Source: Meiothermus sp. (lineage in GTDB: Bacteria; Deinococcota; Deinococci; Deinococcales; Thermaceae). From it: 64,000 bases of DNA. Below, in pieces: positions 15,591 to 24,330 of the stretch (its first letter is position 1; every line of letters begins with the position of its first letter). A model generated the notes under the pieces. That model had not been told where the DNA came from. It saw only the letters and a list, made by a program, of their open reading frames with translations, and made no database searches. Where the stretch lies: NCBI RefSeq assembly GCF_026004115.1, contig NZ_BPIM01000001.1, forward strand, positions 1,364,001 to 1,428,000. The letters are read 5' to 3'. The translations under genes were made by a program, and so were the position numbers.

Positions 15591-16216
15591 GTCGCAAAAC
15601 CTTAGCCCCGAAAGGGGATTGCAACTCGAATGTAGCAGCGGCCGGGCGAGCGTGCCCGACCGCGTGTCGCAAAACCTTAGCCCCGAAAGGGGATTGCAAC
15701 GGGCGGGCAGATGCTCGCCCTGCGCCGACGCTACCAGGTCGCAAAACCTTAGCCCCGAAAGGGGATTGCAACATCTGAAGAGGTGAGGGCGGCCTCGGCT
15801 GCAGCGCGGGGGTCGCAAAACCTTAGCCCCGAAAGGGGATTGCAACAGGTTCTTTTGCTCTCGCGCTTCGACGATAGCTGGGGAAGAGTCGCAAAACCTT
15901 AGCCCCGAAAGGGGATTGCAACTATACAGCGCTGCTTGGTGTAACTAGCCAAACCTCTAATCGCAAAACCTTAGCCCCGAAAGGGGATTGCAACCATCAA
16001 ATACGGATTGCCGGCTTTACTAATACGCGGATATCGCAAAACCTTAGCCCCGAAAGGGGATTGCAACCCCGAAAATGTTTTTGAGTTTGGGTGCCATGTT
16101 TACTCCATCGCAAAACCTTAGCCCCGAAAGGGGATTGCAACCGCTTAAAGTGATGTGTACCAACCCCACCACCGCCACCGAATCGCAAAACCTTAGCCCC
16201 GAAAGGGGATTGCAAC
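15591..16216 (+). CRISPR. CRISPR array 1 (9 repeats, 8 spacers)
   Basis: 35-nt repeats begin GTCGCAAAACCTTAG and end GGGGATTGCAAC, with CCCC-GAAA-GGGG at the centre. Starts are 15591, 15666, 15738, 15812, 15888, 15960, 16033, 16107 and 16182; spacers are 36-41 nt. The final ATTGCAAC resembles the 8-nt 5' tag of type III crRNAs, so transcription is on the + strand from leader 1. Repeats 1-5 start with G, repeats 6-9 with A. Spacer 1 overlaps a spacer of array 2. Confidence 0.98.
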
Positions 16217-16270
16217 CTGTCCAGGCAGCTTATCCACTGTTGGCCAGGCCCGAAGGGTAGGGTTTGTTTT

Positions 16271-16301
16271 TTGACCCTTGGGGCTGTTTTTTTGATATAC
16301 C
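16271..16301 (+). promoter_or_regulatory. Promoter of the array-1 CARF gene
   Basis: TTGACC (16271-16276), a 19-nt spacer and TATACC (16296-16301), with the ATG 6 nt later and no Shine-Dalgarno, indicate a leaderless transcript independent of the array. Confidence 0.55.
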
Positions 16302-16307
16302 TGTGAC

Positions 16308-17534
16308 ATGGAAGCCCAAACCCGCAAAGTGCTCATCCTGACTGTGGGGCAGACCCTCGAGCCCCTGGAGTTCTCCCTCACCGAACACACCCCGGAGGGG
16401 GTAGTTTTTGTGGCCAGCCAGGGGAGCCAGCCGGTCGCGGGGGAGCTGGTGCGGCGCTATGGCGATGCACTGCGCTTTCATACCCTGCTTCTGGACGACC
16501 CCGAGGACATGGGCGAAATTTTCCGCAAGGCACGGGAGGCCCTGCGCAAAGCACTGGACTGGGAAGCCCAGGTGATCGTTGCCGACATTACCGGCGGCAC
16601 CAAGACCATGGCGGCGGGTGTGGTGCTGGCGCTAAGCGGGCAGGGGGTCACCTTCAGCTACGTGGGCGGCGCCAAGCGCGACGACAGGGGGCGGGTGGTG
16701 AGCGGCTCCGAGCAGATGCGCTTCCTGGAAGACCCCACCCAGCGCTACGGCCTGCGCGAGTGGGAGGGCTTCCGGCGGGCCTGGAACCAGTGCGACTACC
16801 GCGCTGCGCAGGAGTTTTTGAGCGAGCTGCTGGCCCGGCCCCTCACCCCCTCCGAGCAGCGCTTTTACCAGCACCTCAAAGGTGTGAGCGAGGCTATGCA
16901 GGACTGGGATCTCTTCCACCACAAGACAGCCTGGCAGAACCTGGAGGAACACCTCGAGCCCGCCCTGACCGTTGCCGAGGCCTGGGGGCATGGGGCCAAG
17001 GTGCGGGTGTTGCAGGCTTTGAAGGAGGCCAAAGCCCGCCTGCGCCAAATTCTGGACAAGGAAGGCAAGCCCACCCTGGCCCTGCTGGCGGACTTGCTGG
17101 CCAACGCCGAGCGGCGGGCGGCCCGGGGGCGCTTTGACGATGCCCTGGCCCGGCTGTACCGGGCCATCGAGATGGCCGTAGAGGCCGATATCCTCGAGCG
17201 CACCGGGGTGCTGCTGGATGACGAGAAGACCTTCACCGAGGCCTACGAAAAGCATCTTTCCCTTGCCAAACGCTACCAAGAAGCGTCGGGGCTGCGCGAA
17301 GCGCTCAGTGTTGCGTCGGCTTTCGATGGGGCCCTGGGAGCGACCAACACCCTGGCCCAGCGGCTCTATGCCGATTACACCGACAAAGGCCAGCTCGGCA
17401 ATCTCCTGACAGCGCGCAACCAGAGCATCCTGGCCCACGGCCATCAGCCGGTGAGCGAGGCCCACTACACCGACCTGCGGGATTATCTGCGTGGTTTTGG
17501 CCTCGAGGCCGCCCCGGCCTGGCCCAACTGGTAA
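16308..17534 (+). CDS. TIGR02710-type CRISPR-associated CARF-HEPN protein (Csm6/Csx1-like)
   Basis: 408 residues. The N-terminal Rossmann-like CARF domain opens KVLILTVGQTLEPLEFSL and has the ligand motif ADITGGTKTMAAG near residues 91-103. The helical C-terminal part ends with RNQSILAHGH (Arg370, His377), matching the HEPN Rx4-6H RNase motif. CARF-HEPN proteins of type III systems are switched on by cyclic oligoadenylate made by Cas10 and cleave RNA. This copy stands alone 91 bp after array 1, 17 kb from csm1, with its own promoter. A paralogue is encoded at 41704. Family assignment is from motifs, not a search. Confidence 0.85.
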   Translation: MEAQTRKVLILTVGQTLEPLEFSLTEHTPEGVVFVASQGSQPVAGELVRRYGDALRFHTLLLDDPEDMGEIFRKAREALRKALDWEAQVIVADITGGTKTMAAGVVLALSGQGVTFSYVGGAKRDDRGRVVSGSEQMRFLEDPTQRYGLREWEGFRRAWNQCDYRAAQEFLSELLARPLTPSEQRFYQHLKGVSEAMQDWDLFHHKTAWQNLEEHLEPALTVAEAWGHGAKVRVLQALKEAKARLRQILDKEGKPTLALLADLLANAERRAARGRFDDALARLYRAIEMAVEADILERTGVLLDDEKTFTEAYEKHLSLAKRYQEASGLREALSVASAFDGALGATNTLAQRLYADYTDKGQLGNLLTARNQSILAHGHQPVSEAHYTDLRDYLRGFGLEAAPAWPNW

Positions 17535-17604
17535 CAGGGCTTGAAGGGGCCCGGTCTTGGGTGTAGGGTGTACCTGGGGCCCGCTAGGGCTCACACAACC
17601 CGGC

Positions 17605-17745
17605 CAAGTTTTGGTGCTTGGGCGCGTAGCCCAGGCTTAAAGTGGGGAAGTCCGGTGAAAATCCGGCACTGTCGCGCAGCGGTAACGGCGCACTGGGGTG
17701 GCCCAGCCACCACCGCCCGAAGTCCGAATACCTGCCAAAACGCCC
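17605..17745 (+). ncRNA. Cobalamin riboswitch
   Basis: The core elements appear in order: TTTTGGTGCTTG, then GGGAAGTCCGGTGAAAATCC, GGCACTGTCGCGCAGCGGTAA (the B12 box region, GCCACTG form) and GAAGTCCGAATACCTGCC at the 3' side. It precedes the B12 uptake and salvage operon. CGCCCTCC just after the aptamer can pair with a nearby GGAGGGC or with the terminator arm GAGGGCG at 17827, so it probably switches transcription termination when adenosylcobalamin binds. Confidence 0.93.
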
Positions 17746-17813
17746 TCCCACCCGATACGGAGGGCACCTCTCGCAAGAAGGGGGAGTTTCGGGGAATTAC
17801 TAGTTTTTGGTAG

Positions 17814-17841
17814 CGTCCTCACTCCCGAGGGCGTTTTTTTT
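17814..17841 (+). terminator. Riboswitch-controlled terminator
   Basis: CGTCCTC and GAGGGCG form a 7-bp stem around ACTCCC, followed by eight T. It lies between the cobalamin aptamer and btuF. Alternative pairing of its right arm with CGCCCTC at 17741-17747 would give an antiterminator. Confidence 0.7.
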
Positions 17842-17912
17842 CGCCCTGTGGCGCATAGCCCGCCACCGAAAAAACGCCCCTCACGCGAAGCCGGGTTGGG
17901 AAAGGACGCAAT

Positions 17913-18788
17913 GTGAAGAGATGGTTTTTATGGTTGTTTTTGGTTTTGGGTCTTCAGCTTTCGGCTTTGGGCTTGGCCCAGTACCCCCGCACCCTCACCG
18001 ACGACCTCGGCCGCAGCGTCACCCTCAAGGCCGCACCCCAGCGCATCGTAACCCTGCTGCCCTCGGTTACCGAGACCCTTTGCGCCATGAACGCTTGTGG
18101 GCGGCTGGTGGGCGTGGACGACTTTTCCGACTTTCCCGAGGCGGTCAAGCGGCTGCCCAAGGTGGGGGGGTATTTCAACCCGAACCTCGAGGCCATGGTG
18201 GCCCTCAAGCCCGACCTGGTGATTGTTTCGATTTACGGCAAGCTGCATGAGTCGCTGGAGAAAGCCGGGGTGGCCAGCTTTGCCGTCCGGGCCGAAACCT
18301 ACGACGACATCTTCCGCACCACGCGGCTTTTGGGCCGGGTGCTGGGCCTGGAGTCGCAGGCCGAGCGGCTGGTGGCCCGCATCCAGCAAGAGGTATATGC
18401 AGTCGAGAGCAAGGCCGCCAAGGCCACCACACGGCCCACCGTCTACTACGAGATAGACCCCACCCCCTACACGGTGGGCCCCGACTCCTTTATCGGGGTA
18501 CTTATCGCCAAGGCCCGGGGGCAGAACATTGTGCCCAGGGAGCTGGGGCCCTTCCCCCAGATCAGCCCCGAGCTGGTGGTGCAAAAGAACCCCGCCATCA
18601 TCGTGCTGACCCATCCGGGGGCTGCCGACCTGCCCAGGCGGGCGGGCTGGAGCAACCTGGCGGCCATCCGCAACAAGCGGATCTGTGCCTACACCGGCGA
18701 GCAGGACAACCTGCTCTCGCGCCCCGGCCCCCGGGTGGCCCAGGGCTTGCAACTGCTGGTGGGGTGTTTCCATCCTGACCTACGGTAG
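17913..18788 (+). CDS. btuF: Cobalamin ABC transporter, substrate-binding protein
   Basis: 291 residues with a signal peptide (MKRWFLWLFLVLGLQLSALGLAQ, cleaved near residue 23) and the two-lobed class III binding-protein fold: RIVTLLPSVTETLCAMNACGRLVGVDD, then PDLVIVSIYG and NPAIIVLTHPG. BtuF captures B12 or cobinamide in the periplasm and delivers it to BtuCD. It is the first gene behind the cobalamin riboswitch, which strongly supports the ligand. The start is at GAAAGGACGCAATGTGAAGAG; GTG at 17913 is in frame with the signal peptide. Confidence 0.9.
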   Translation: MKRWFLWLFLVLGLQLSALGLAQYPRTLTDDLGRSVTLKAAPQRIVTLLPSVTETLCAMNACGRLVGVDDFSDFPEAVKRLPKVGGYFNPNLEAMVALKPDLVIVSIYGKLHESLEKAGVASFAVRAETYDDIFRTTRLLGRVLGLESQAERLVARIQQEVYAVESKAAKATTRPTVYYEIDPTPYTVGPDSFIGVLIAKARGQNIVPRELGPFPQISPELVVQKNPAIIVLTHPGAADLPRRAGWSNLAAIRNKRICAYTGEQDNLLSRPGPRVAQGLQLLVGCFHPDLR

Positions 18789-18802
18789 GTTTGCACACGG
18801 CC

Positions 18803-19873
18803 ATGCAAAAAAGCTCCTATGCTGCCCCACAGGCTTCCTTGGCCCAAGGAGGAGGCGGGCACTGGCGTGCTCGCAGGCTGCTGGTGTTTGGGGGCTTGTT
18901 GGTGCTATTGGCGCTGAGTTTGGTGCTGGGGGTGGGGCAAGGGGCGGTGGCCACTGCACCCAAAGAGGTGGTGCGGGCTTTGCTGGGCCTGCACGAAAAC
19001 CCCATCATCACCGAACTGCGCCTGCCCCGCGTGCTGGCGGCCATGCTGGTGGGGGCGGCGTTGGGCCTCTCGGGGGCGGCTTTCCAGGGCCTGTTCCGCA
19101 ACCCCCTGGCCGACCCCTACCTGATGGGATCGGCGGCGGGAGCGGCCTTTGGGGTCACGCTGGCGGTGAGCGCTTTGGGCGGGCTTTCGGGGGCCTTTGC
19201 CCAGCACGAGGTGTTTGCTTTCTTGCCGGCTTCCGCTACGCTTTTTGGCTTTCTGGGCGCGGTAGGGGCGGTGGCCCTGACGCTCCTCTTATCGGGGGGT
19301 GCCAGCCGCACCAGCGACCTGATTCTGGCCGGGGTGGTGGTGGGGAGCGTGCTGGTTAGCCTGACCAGCTACCTGATGTTGCAGGACGCCGACCGGGTGC
19401 GGGCGGTGTTTGCCTACACCCTGGGCAACCTGGCCTTCGTGGGCTGGAGCGGGGTGGGGTCGTTGGCGCTGTATCTGTTTGGCACGCTCCCCATCTTTTT
19501 GCTGCTGGGGCGCACCCTCAACGCCCTCTCGCTGGGCGAAGAAACCGCCCGCAGCCTGGGTCTGCCGCTGGGCTGGCTTAAGCTCTGTATCATCGGGGCC
19601 GTCACCTTGCTCACGGCGGCGGCGGTGGCCCAGGCGGGCATCATCGGCTTTGTGGGGCTGGTGGCCCCGCACATCCTGCGCCGGTTGGGGGGCGGCGACT
19701 ACCGCTACCTGCTGCCGGCCTCGGCCCTGGGGGGGGCGGTTTTGCTGGCGCTGGCCGACCTGCTGGCCCGTACCCTGATCGCCCCCGCCGAACTGCCGGT
19801 GGGCATCCTGACCACGCTGTTGGGGGGGCCCTTCTTTTTGTACCTGCTGTGGCAGGGGAGGCGCAAGGCATGA
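18803..19873 (+). CDS. btuC: Cobalamin ABC transporter permease (FecCD family)
   Basis: About 356 residues with some nine to ten transmembrane helices and the FecCD hallmarks: LRLPRVLAAMLVGAALGLSGAAFQGLFRNPLADPYLMG and GFVGLVAPHILRRLGGGDYRYLLPASALGGAVLLALADLLAR. It forms the membrane channel of the B12 importer. ATG 18803 is chosen; an in-frame TTG at 18791 is possible. Its stop overlaps the btuD start (ATGA). Confidence 0.92.
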   Translation: MQKSSYAAPQASLAQGGGGHWRARRLLVFGGLLVLLALSLVLGVGQGAVATAPKEVVRALLGLHENPIITELRLPRVLAAMLVGAALGLSGAAFQGLFRNPLADPYLMGSAAGAAFGVTLAVSALGGLSGAFAQHEVFAFLPASATLFGFLGAVGAVALTLLLSGGASRTSDLILAGVVVGSVLVSLTSYLMLQDADRVRAVFAYTLGNLAFVGWSGVGSLALYLFGTLPIFLLLGRTLNALSLGEETARSLGLPLGWLKLCIIGAVTLLTAAAVAQAGIIGFVGLVAPHILRRLGGGDYRYLLPASALGGAVLLALADLLARTLIAPAELPVGILTTLLGGPFFLYLLWQGRRKA

Positions 19874-20685
19874 CCGGCGAAGTGCAACTACCCAGCCCAG
19901 GCCCGGTGGACGGGGCCCTTCATCCAGGGCTCTGGGCCCGTGGCCTGTCTTTTTCCTACCGCAACCGGGCGGTGTTGCGGGAGGTGAGCCTCGAGCTTCG
20001 CCCCGGCGAGTGGCTGGCCCTTTTGGGCCCCAACGGGGTGGGGAAGAGCACCCTGCTGCGGCTGATGGCAGGGCTGCTCAGGCCAACTGCGGGCGAGGTG
20101 CGGCTGGGAGGGGAGCGCCTGGAGCGGCTGTCGAGCTGGGCGCGGGGCCAGCAGATTGCCTTTCTGCCCCAAAACGGGGGCTACCCCGAAGACCTCACCG
20201 TAGAGGAGGTGGTGTTGCTGGGGCGCACCCCCCACCTGGGGTTGCTGGGCCGGGCCGGGAAGGCCGATGCCGAGGCCGCCGACTGGGCCATGGCGCAAAC
20301 CCAGGTAACCGAGTTTCGCCACCGCCTGCTGCCCACCCTTTCCGGCGGGGAGCGCCAGCGGGCGCTGCTGGCCCGGGCGCTGGCGGCGCGTCCGCGGTTT
20401 CTGCTTCTAGACGAGCCCACCAACCACCTCGACCTGCACCACCAGGCCGAGTTTATCTGTTTGCTGGCGAATCTGCGGGCCCAGGACATCGGCATCCTGA
20501 CGGTGCTGCACGACCCCAACCTGGCCCGCCTTGCGGATCGGGTGGCCTTTATGCAGGAGGGTCGGCTGATGGCTTTGGGCACACCGCTCGAGGTGCTCCA
20601 GGAGCCCCTTTTGCAGTCGGTGTATGGCGGCTGGGTGCGGGTGCACGCGGTGGACGGTGAGCCGGTGGTGCTTCTGGGAGGGTAG
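19870..20685 (+). CDS. btuD: Cobalamin ABC transporter ATP-binding protein
   Basis: 271-residue ATPase: Walker A GPNGVGKSTLLRLMAG, Q-loop AFLPQNGGYPEDLTV, signature LSGGERQRALLARALA, Walker B FLLLDEPTNHLD, H-loop VLHDPNLARLADRV. This is the FecE/BtuD class that energises FecCD permeases. An ATGA overlap with btuC supports the start at 19870. Confidence 0.93.
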   Translation: MTGEVQLPSPGPVDGALHPGLWARGLSFSYRNRAVLREVSLELRPGEWLALLGPNGVGKSTLLRLMAGLLRPTAGEVRLGGERLERLSSWARGQQIAFLPQNGGYPEDLTVEEVVLLGRTPHLGLLGRAGKADAEAADWAMAQTQVTEFRHRLLPTLSGGERQRALLARALAARPRFLLLDEPTNHLDLHHQAEFICLLANLRAQDIGILTVLHDPNLARLADRVAFMQEGRLMALGTPLEVLQEPLLQSVYGGWVRVHAVDGEPVVLLGG

Positions 20686-21018
20686 ATGCAGGCCAGCCTC
20701 AAAGTGACCCCCACGCTCTTGCTATTAGACCTGGGCGAAGTGCGCCGCCTTATCACCCAGGATGGCCCCCGGCTGGCCCGCTATATTGCAGTGCTGCGCG
20801 AGCCGCACGCCCGCTGTGTGCGCTTGCGGGGGGTGGGGGTTTCGGCCCTGATGCGAAAGGGCATTCCGCCAGGCGAGACCCTGCTCTACACCCTGCCGGA
20901 CGACCCGCTGGACTTCGAGCAAGAGGGTCCCAGCCTGCACCTGCCGGGGCTTCGGCTGTATTTGGGCGGCCCTCCGGCGTTTGTCGAAACCCCCTTCTAT
21001 GCTTGGGTGGAACCATGA
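20686..21018 (+). CDS. Uncharacterised small protein in the B12 operon
   Basis: 110 residues (MQASLKVTPTLLLLDLGEVRRLITQDGPRLARYIAVLREP...), not recognised. It has no signal peptide or membrane segments, and is rich in Leu, Pro and Arg. It starts at the base after the btuD stop and overlaps the cobC start by 4 nt, so it is firmly inside the riboswitch operon and translated with its neighbours. A role in cobamide handling is implied by position only. Confidence 0.75.
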   Translation: MQASLKVTPTLLLLDLGEVRRLITQDGPRLARYIAVLREPHARCVRLRGVGVSALMRKGIPPGETLLYTLPDDPLDFEQEGPSLHLPGLRLYLGGPPAFVETPFYAWVEP

Positions 21019-21563
21019 GCGAACTCTGGCTGGTGCGCCACGGGCAGACGACCTGGAATGTGGAGGGCCGGCTGACCGGCTGGACCGATGTGCCCCTTAC
21101 CCCTCTGGGGGAGCAGCAGGCCCGGGCTTTGGCTGGGTGGCTTGGGCAGGAGGGCTTCGATGGGGTGCTGGCCTCGGATCTACAGCGTGCGGTGCACACC
21201 GCACGGCTGGCCTATGGCGAGCCCCAGGCCCGGCTGCCTGAGCTGCGCGAGCTGCACTTTGGCGACCTCGAGGGCCTGCGCTGGGCCGAGCTGCCCGAAG
21301 CCCAGCAGAAGGCCCTGCTGGCCTTCGAGGGCTTCCAGGCCCCCGGCGGAGAGGCCACCGCAACCCTGCGGGAGCGGGTGTACGGCTTCTTTGACCGCCT
21401 ACCCCCAGGCCGCCATCTGGTCTTCACCCACGGGGGGGTGCTGCGGATGGTGCTGCGCGAGTTTGACCAGGATCGTTTCCTGCCGCCCTGTGCGGTGCTG
21501 GGGCTGGACTGGGCCCACAAGCGGGTGCTGTTTGTGCGCGGGGAGGGGGCCGATGCAAGCTAG
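21015..21563 (+). CDS. cobC: Histidine phosphatase, likely alpha-ribazole phosphatase
   Basis: 182 residues of the phosphoglycerate-mutase superfamily: catalytic LVRHGQTTWNVEGRLTG at the N-terminus, the acceptor region ELRELHFGDLEGL, and second His motif FTHGG. In B12 operons this enzyme removes the phosphate from alpha-ribazole 5'-phosphate. The superfamily is broad; the role rests on lying between btuD and cobU. ATG 21015 overlaps the upstream stop. Confidence 0.85.
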   Translation: MSELWLVRHGQTTWNVEGRLTGWTDVPLTPLGEQQARALAGWLGQEGFDGVLASDLQRAVHTARLAYGEPQARLPELRELHFGDLEGLRWAELPEAQQKALLAFEGFQAPGGEATATLRERVYGFFDRLPPGRHLVFTHGGVLRMVLREFDQDRFLPPCAVLGLDWAHKRVLFVRGEGADAS

Positions 21564-22065
21564 GCTCATCCTGGTGACGGGGGGCGCCCGTGCGGGCAAG
21601 AGTGCTTTTGCCCAGGAGTGGGCCCAGGCCCTGGGTGAGCCGGTCAGTTTTATCGCCACCGCCCAGGCCCTCGACGAAGAGATGCGCCAGCGCATTGCAC
21701 GCCACCAGGCCGAGCGCCCCCCGGGCTGGGAGACCCTGGAAGAGCCCCTCGAGGTGCCCCAGGCCCTCGCACGCGCCTTGGGCCGGGTGGTGCTGCTGGA
21801 CTGCCTGACCTTGTGGGTTTCCAACCTGATGCTGGCCGGGCGCGAGGTCTTGCCGGAGCTGGAGAACCTTCTGGCGCTCTGGGCCGAGACCGGCAAAACC
21901 CTGCTGGTGGTCAGCAACGAGGTGGGCATGGGCATCGTGCCCGACAATGCCCTGGCCCGGCGCTACCGCGACCTGCTGGGCGCGGCCAACCGTCGCATAG
22001 CCGAGGAGGCCGATGTGGTGTACCTGCTGGTTGCGGGGATTCCCCTGAAGCTTAAGTCGTTGTAA
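21553..22065 (+). CDS. cobU: Adenosylcobinamide kinase / guanylyltransferase
   Basis: 170 residues. P-loop GGARAGKSAFAQEWA at residues 9-23, then FIATAQALDEEMRQRIARHQAERP (the guanylylated-His region), VLLDCLTLWVSNLM (Walker B-like) and VVSNEVGMGIVPDNALARRYRDLLG. It phosphorylates adenosylcobinamide and attaches GMP. The start ATG at 21553 overlaps the cobC end by 11 nt. The length fits CobU. Confidence 0.96.
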   Translation: MQARLILVTGGARAGKSAFAQEWAQALGEPVSFIATAQALDEEMRQRIARHQAERPPGWETLEEPLEVPQALARALGRVVLLDCLTLWVSNLMLAGREVLPELENLLALWAETGKTLLVVSNEVGMGIVPDNALARRYRDLLGAANRRIAEEADVVYLLVAGIPLKLKSL

Positions 22066-22080
22066 ACAAAGCGGAAGACC

Positions 22081-23136
22081 ATGTTTAACATCCAACCTGT
22101 CTCGCAAGACTGGCTGCAAAGGGCCCTCGAGTACCACCACACCCTGACCAAGCCACCTGGCTCCCTGGGCTATTTGGAGGTGCTGGGCTGTCGGCTGGCG
22201 GCCATCCAGCAAACCCTGCACCCCCGCCTGGGCAAGGGCGCGGTGGTGGTCTGCGCCGCCGACCACGGCGTGGCCGCCGAGGGGGTCTCGGCCTACCCGC
22301 CAGAGGTCACGGCGCAGATGGTGCTCAACTTTCAGGCCGGTGGAGCGGCGATTAATCAGATTGCCCGAGCCGCCGAAGCCGAGGTCTGGGTGGTGGATGT
22401 GGGGGTGAAGGCCCCTCAGCCCCTGAGCCCAGGAGGCCCAGGCCACCGGGTTCGCCAGGGAAGCGGCAATATTCAAAGGGAGCCCGCCATGCGCCAGGCC
22501 GAGGCCCTGGAGGCTATCCAGGTGGGCGCCGAAGCCGCCAGGGCCGCCGTTGCAAAGGGGGCAAACATCCTCGCAGCGGGCGACATGGGCATCGGCAACA
22601 CCACCGCCGCAGCGGCCCTCACGGCGGCCTTGCTGGGCTTGAGCGCGGAAGCGGTCACGGGGCGCGGCACCGGGGTAGACGATGCGCGGTACGGGCACAA
22701 GCTCGAGGTCGTCCGGGCCGCTTTAGCGCGAGCCCAGGCCAGGCTGGGCGAGCTGTCTAAAGCTGACCCATTGGCGGTGCTGGCGGAGCTGGGGGGCCTG
22801 GAAATCGCGGCCATTGCCGGGGTGTTTTTGGCCGGAGCCGAGGCGGGCTTGCCCCTGGTGACCGACGGCTTCCCGGTGACCGCCGGAGCTTTGCTGGCCT
22901 GCCGCATCGAGCCCCGGGTGCAGGGGTATCTGTTTGCTGGGCATCGCTCGGTGGAGCCGGGGCACACCCGGCAGCTAGAAGCCCTGGGGCTCAGGCCCAT
23001 CCTGGAGCTCGATTTGCGCTTAGGCGAGGGCACCGGGGCGGTGCTCAGCTTTCCGCTTTTGCGGGCGGCGGCGGCAGTGATGGCAGGTATGGCTACATTT
23101 TCCCAGGCGGGGGTGTCGCAGACTGGAAAGCCGTAG
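22081..23136 (+). CDS. cobT: Nicotinate-nucleotide-dimethylbenzimidazole phosphoribosyltransferase
   Basis: 351 residues, the usual length. Motifs: LTKPPGSLGYLE near the N-terminus, CAADHGVAAEGVSAYPPEVTAQMVLNF, GDMGIGNTTAAAALTAALLG, GRGTGVDD, and C-terminal RLGEGTGAVLSFPLL with the catalytic Glu. It makes alpha-ribazole 5'-phosphate, the lower ligand of B12. It follows cobU by 15 nt. Confidence 0.97.
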   Translation: MFNIQPVSQDWLQRALEYHHTLTKPPGSLGYLEVLGCRLAAIQQTLHPRLGKGAVVVCAADHGVAAEGVSAYPPEVTAQMVLNFQAGGAAINQIARAAEAEVWVVDVGVKAPQPLSPGGPGHRVRQGSGNIQREPAMRQAEALEAIQVGAEAARAAVAKGANILAAGDMGIGNTTAAAALTAALLGLSAEAVTGRGTGVDDARYGHKLEVVRAALARAQARLGELSKADPLAVLAELGGLEIAAIAGVFLAGAEAGLPLVTDGFPVTAGALLACRIEPRVQGYLFAGHRSVEPGHTRQLEALGLRPILELDLRLGEGTGAVLSFPLLRAAAAVMAGMATFSQAGVSQTGKP

Positions 23137-23297
23137 AAATCTCGTCCTGGGCGAGATAGACATCCGTAGAGAGTCTGAAGCTCAAGGCGGAAAACAATCT
23201 CTGGATATTCTTTGGGCCAAAGACCCTCGAGGGTTCAGCGCTTCGGCGGGCGAACAAACATAGGCTGGATGGATATTCAGTGCAAAAAAATCTGTAG

Positions 23298-23552
<255 letters not shown>

Positions 23553-23553
23553 T

Positions 23554-24255
23554 GTGCGCCCTTTCTGGTTAGCCGTTGGATTTCTGACCGTCTTTCCCAT
23601 TCCCCATTTGGGCGAGGTCAAAGGCGGGGAGATGAAGGCGGCTTCGGCCTTTTACCCGGTGGCCGGCTACCTAATCGGGGGGGTGCTGGCCCTGGTGGCC
23701 TGGCTCACGGCGGGCCTCCCCGACGGTTTGCAAGGTGCGCTTTTGCTGGCGGTCTGGCTGGCCTCTACGGGTATGCTGCATCTGGACGGCCTGCTGGACT
23801 CTGCCGATGCACTCCTGGCCATGAAGCCCCCCGCCGAGCGCCTGCGGATTCTGGGCGATGTGCATATGGGCAGCTTTGCCTTTGGGGTGGGGTTTGTGGT
23901 GCTGCTCCTCAAGTGGCAATTGCTATCGGCTGCGCCTGAGCCGTGGCTGCTTTTGGCCCTGCCCGCGCTAACGCGCTTCGCTCTGCTTTTGCCCATGAAC
24001 CTGTTCCCCGCCGCCCGCCCAGAGGGGCTGGGGGCCCGGAGCCGCGAGGGGAGAATCTTGCCGGCCTTGCTGTTTGTCTTGCCGGCTATCTATTTCTTCC
24101 CCTGGGTGGCGCTGTTAGCCATAACGTTGATGCTGCTACTGGCTTTTTGGGCCGCAAGAAGGCTGGGGGGTGGGCTTTCCGGCGATGTGTACGGAGCCTT
24201 GGTAGAGCTGGGGGAGGTGGCGGGGCTTTTGGTCGGGGTATTAATAAAGGCGTAA
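23554..24255 (+). CDS. cobS: Adenosylcobinamide-GDP ribazoletransferase (cobalamin synthase)
   Basis: 233-residue membrane protein of the CobS family: N-terminal AVGFLTVFPIPHLGEV, then FYPVAGYLIGG and the metal-binding HLDGLLDSADALLAMKPPAERLRILGDVHMGSFAF motif. It joins adenosylcobinamide-GDP and alpha-ribazole in the inner membrane, the last salvage step. The start is a GTG 1 nt after the DUF5522 stop. It is the last gene of the operon. Confidence 0.95.
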   Translation: MRPFWLAVGFLTVFPIPHLGEVKGGEMKAASAFYPVAGYLIGGVLALVAWLTAGLPDGLQGALLLAVWLASTGMLHLDGLLDSADALLAMKPPAERLRILGDVHMGSFAFGVGFVVLLLKWQLLSAAPEPWLLLALPALTRFALLLPMNLFPAARPEGLGARSREGRILPALLFVLPAIYFFPWVALLAITLMLLLAFWAARRLGGGLSGDVYGALVELGEVAGLLVGVLIKA

Positions 24256-24262
24256 ATGTAGT

Positions 24263-24298
24263 TTGAGATACACATTGGGGGGGGGGGGGGGATAGACT
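24263..24298 (+). promoter_or_regulatory. Poly-G15 tract between possible -35 and -10 boxes
   Basis: TTGAGA (24263-24268) and TAGACT (24293-24298) are 24 nt apart; 15 of those bases are an unbroken G run (24277-24291). Loss of about 7 G would give the normal 17-nt spacing. It lies 33 nt before the ATG of a lipoprotein gene with ribosome site AGGAGG. Promoter boxes are assigned by eye. Confidence 0.4.
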
Positions 24299-24330
24299 TA
24301 AGCTGGAAAAATCATTTCAGGAGGTGCATT

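Noticed and set aside
15493-15845. Open frames through the arrays with tandem QSPFGAKVLR peptides
   Set aside because: They are translations of the CRISPR repeat; spacers keep frames open by chance.
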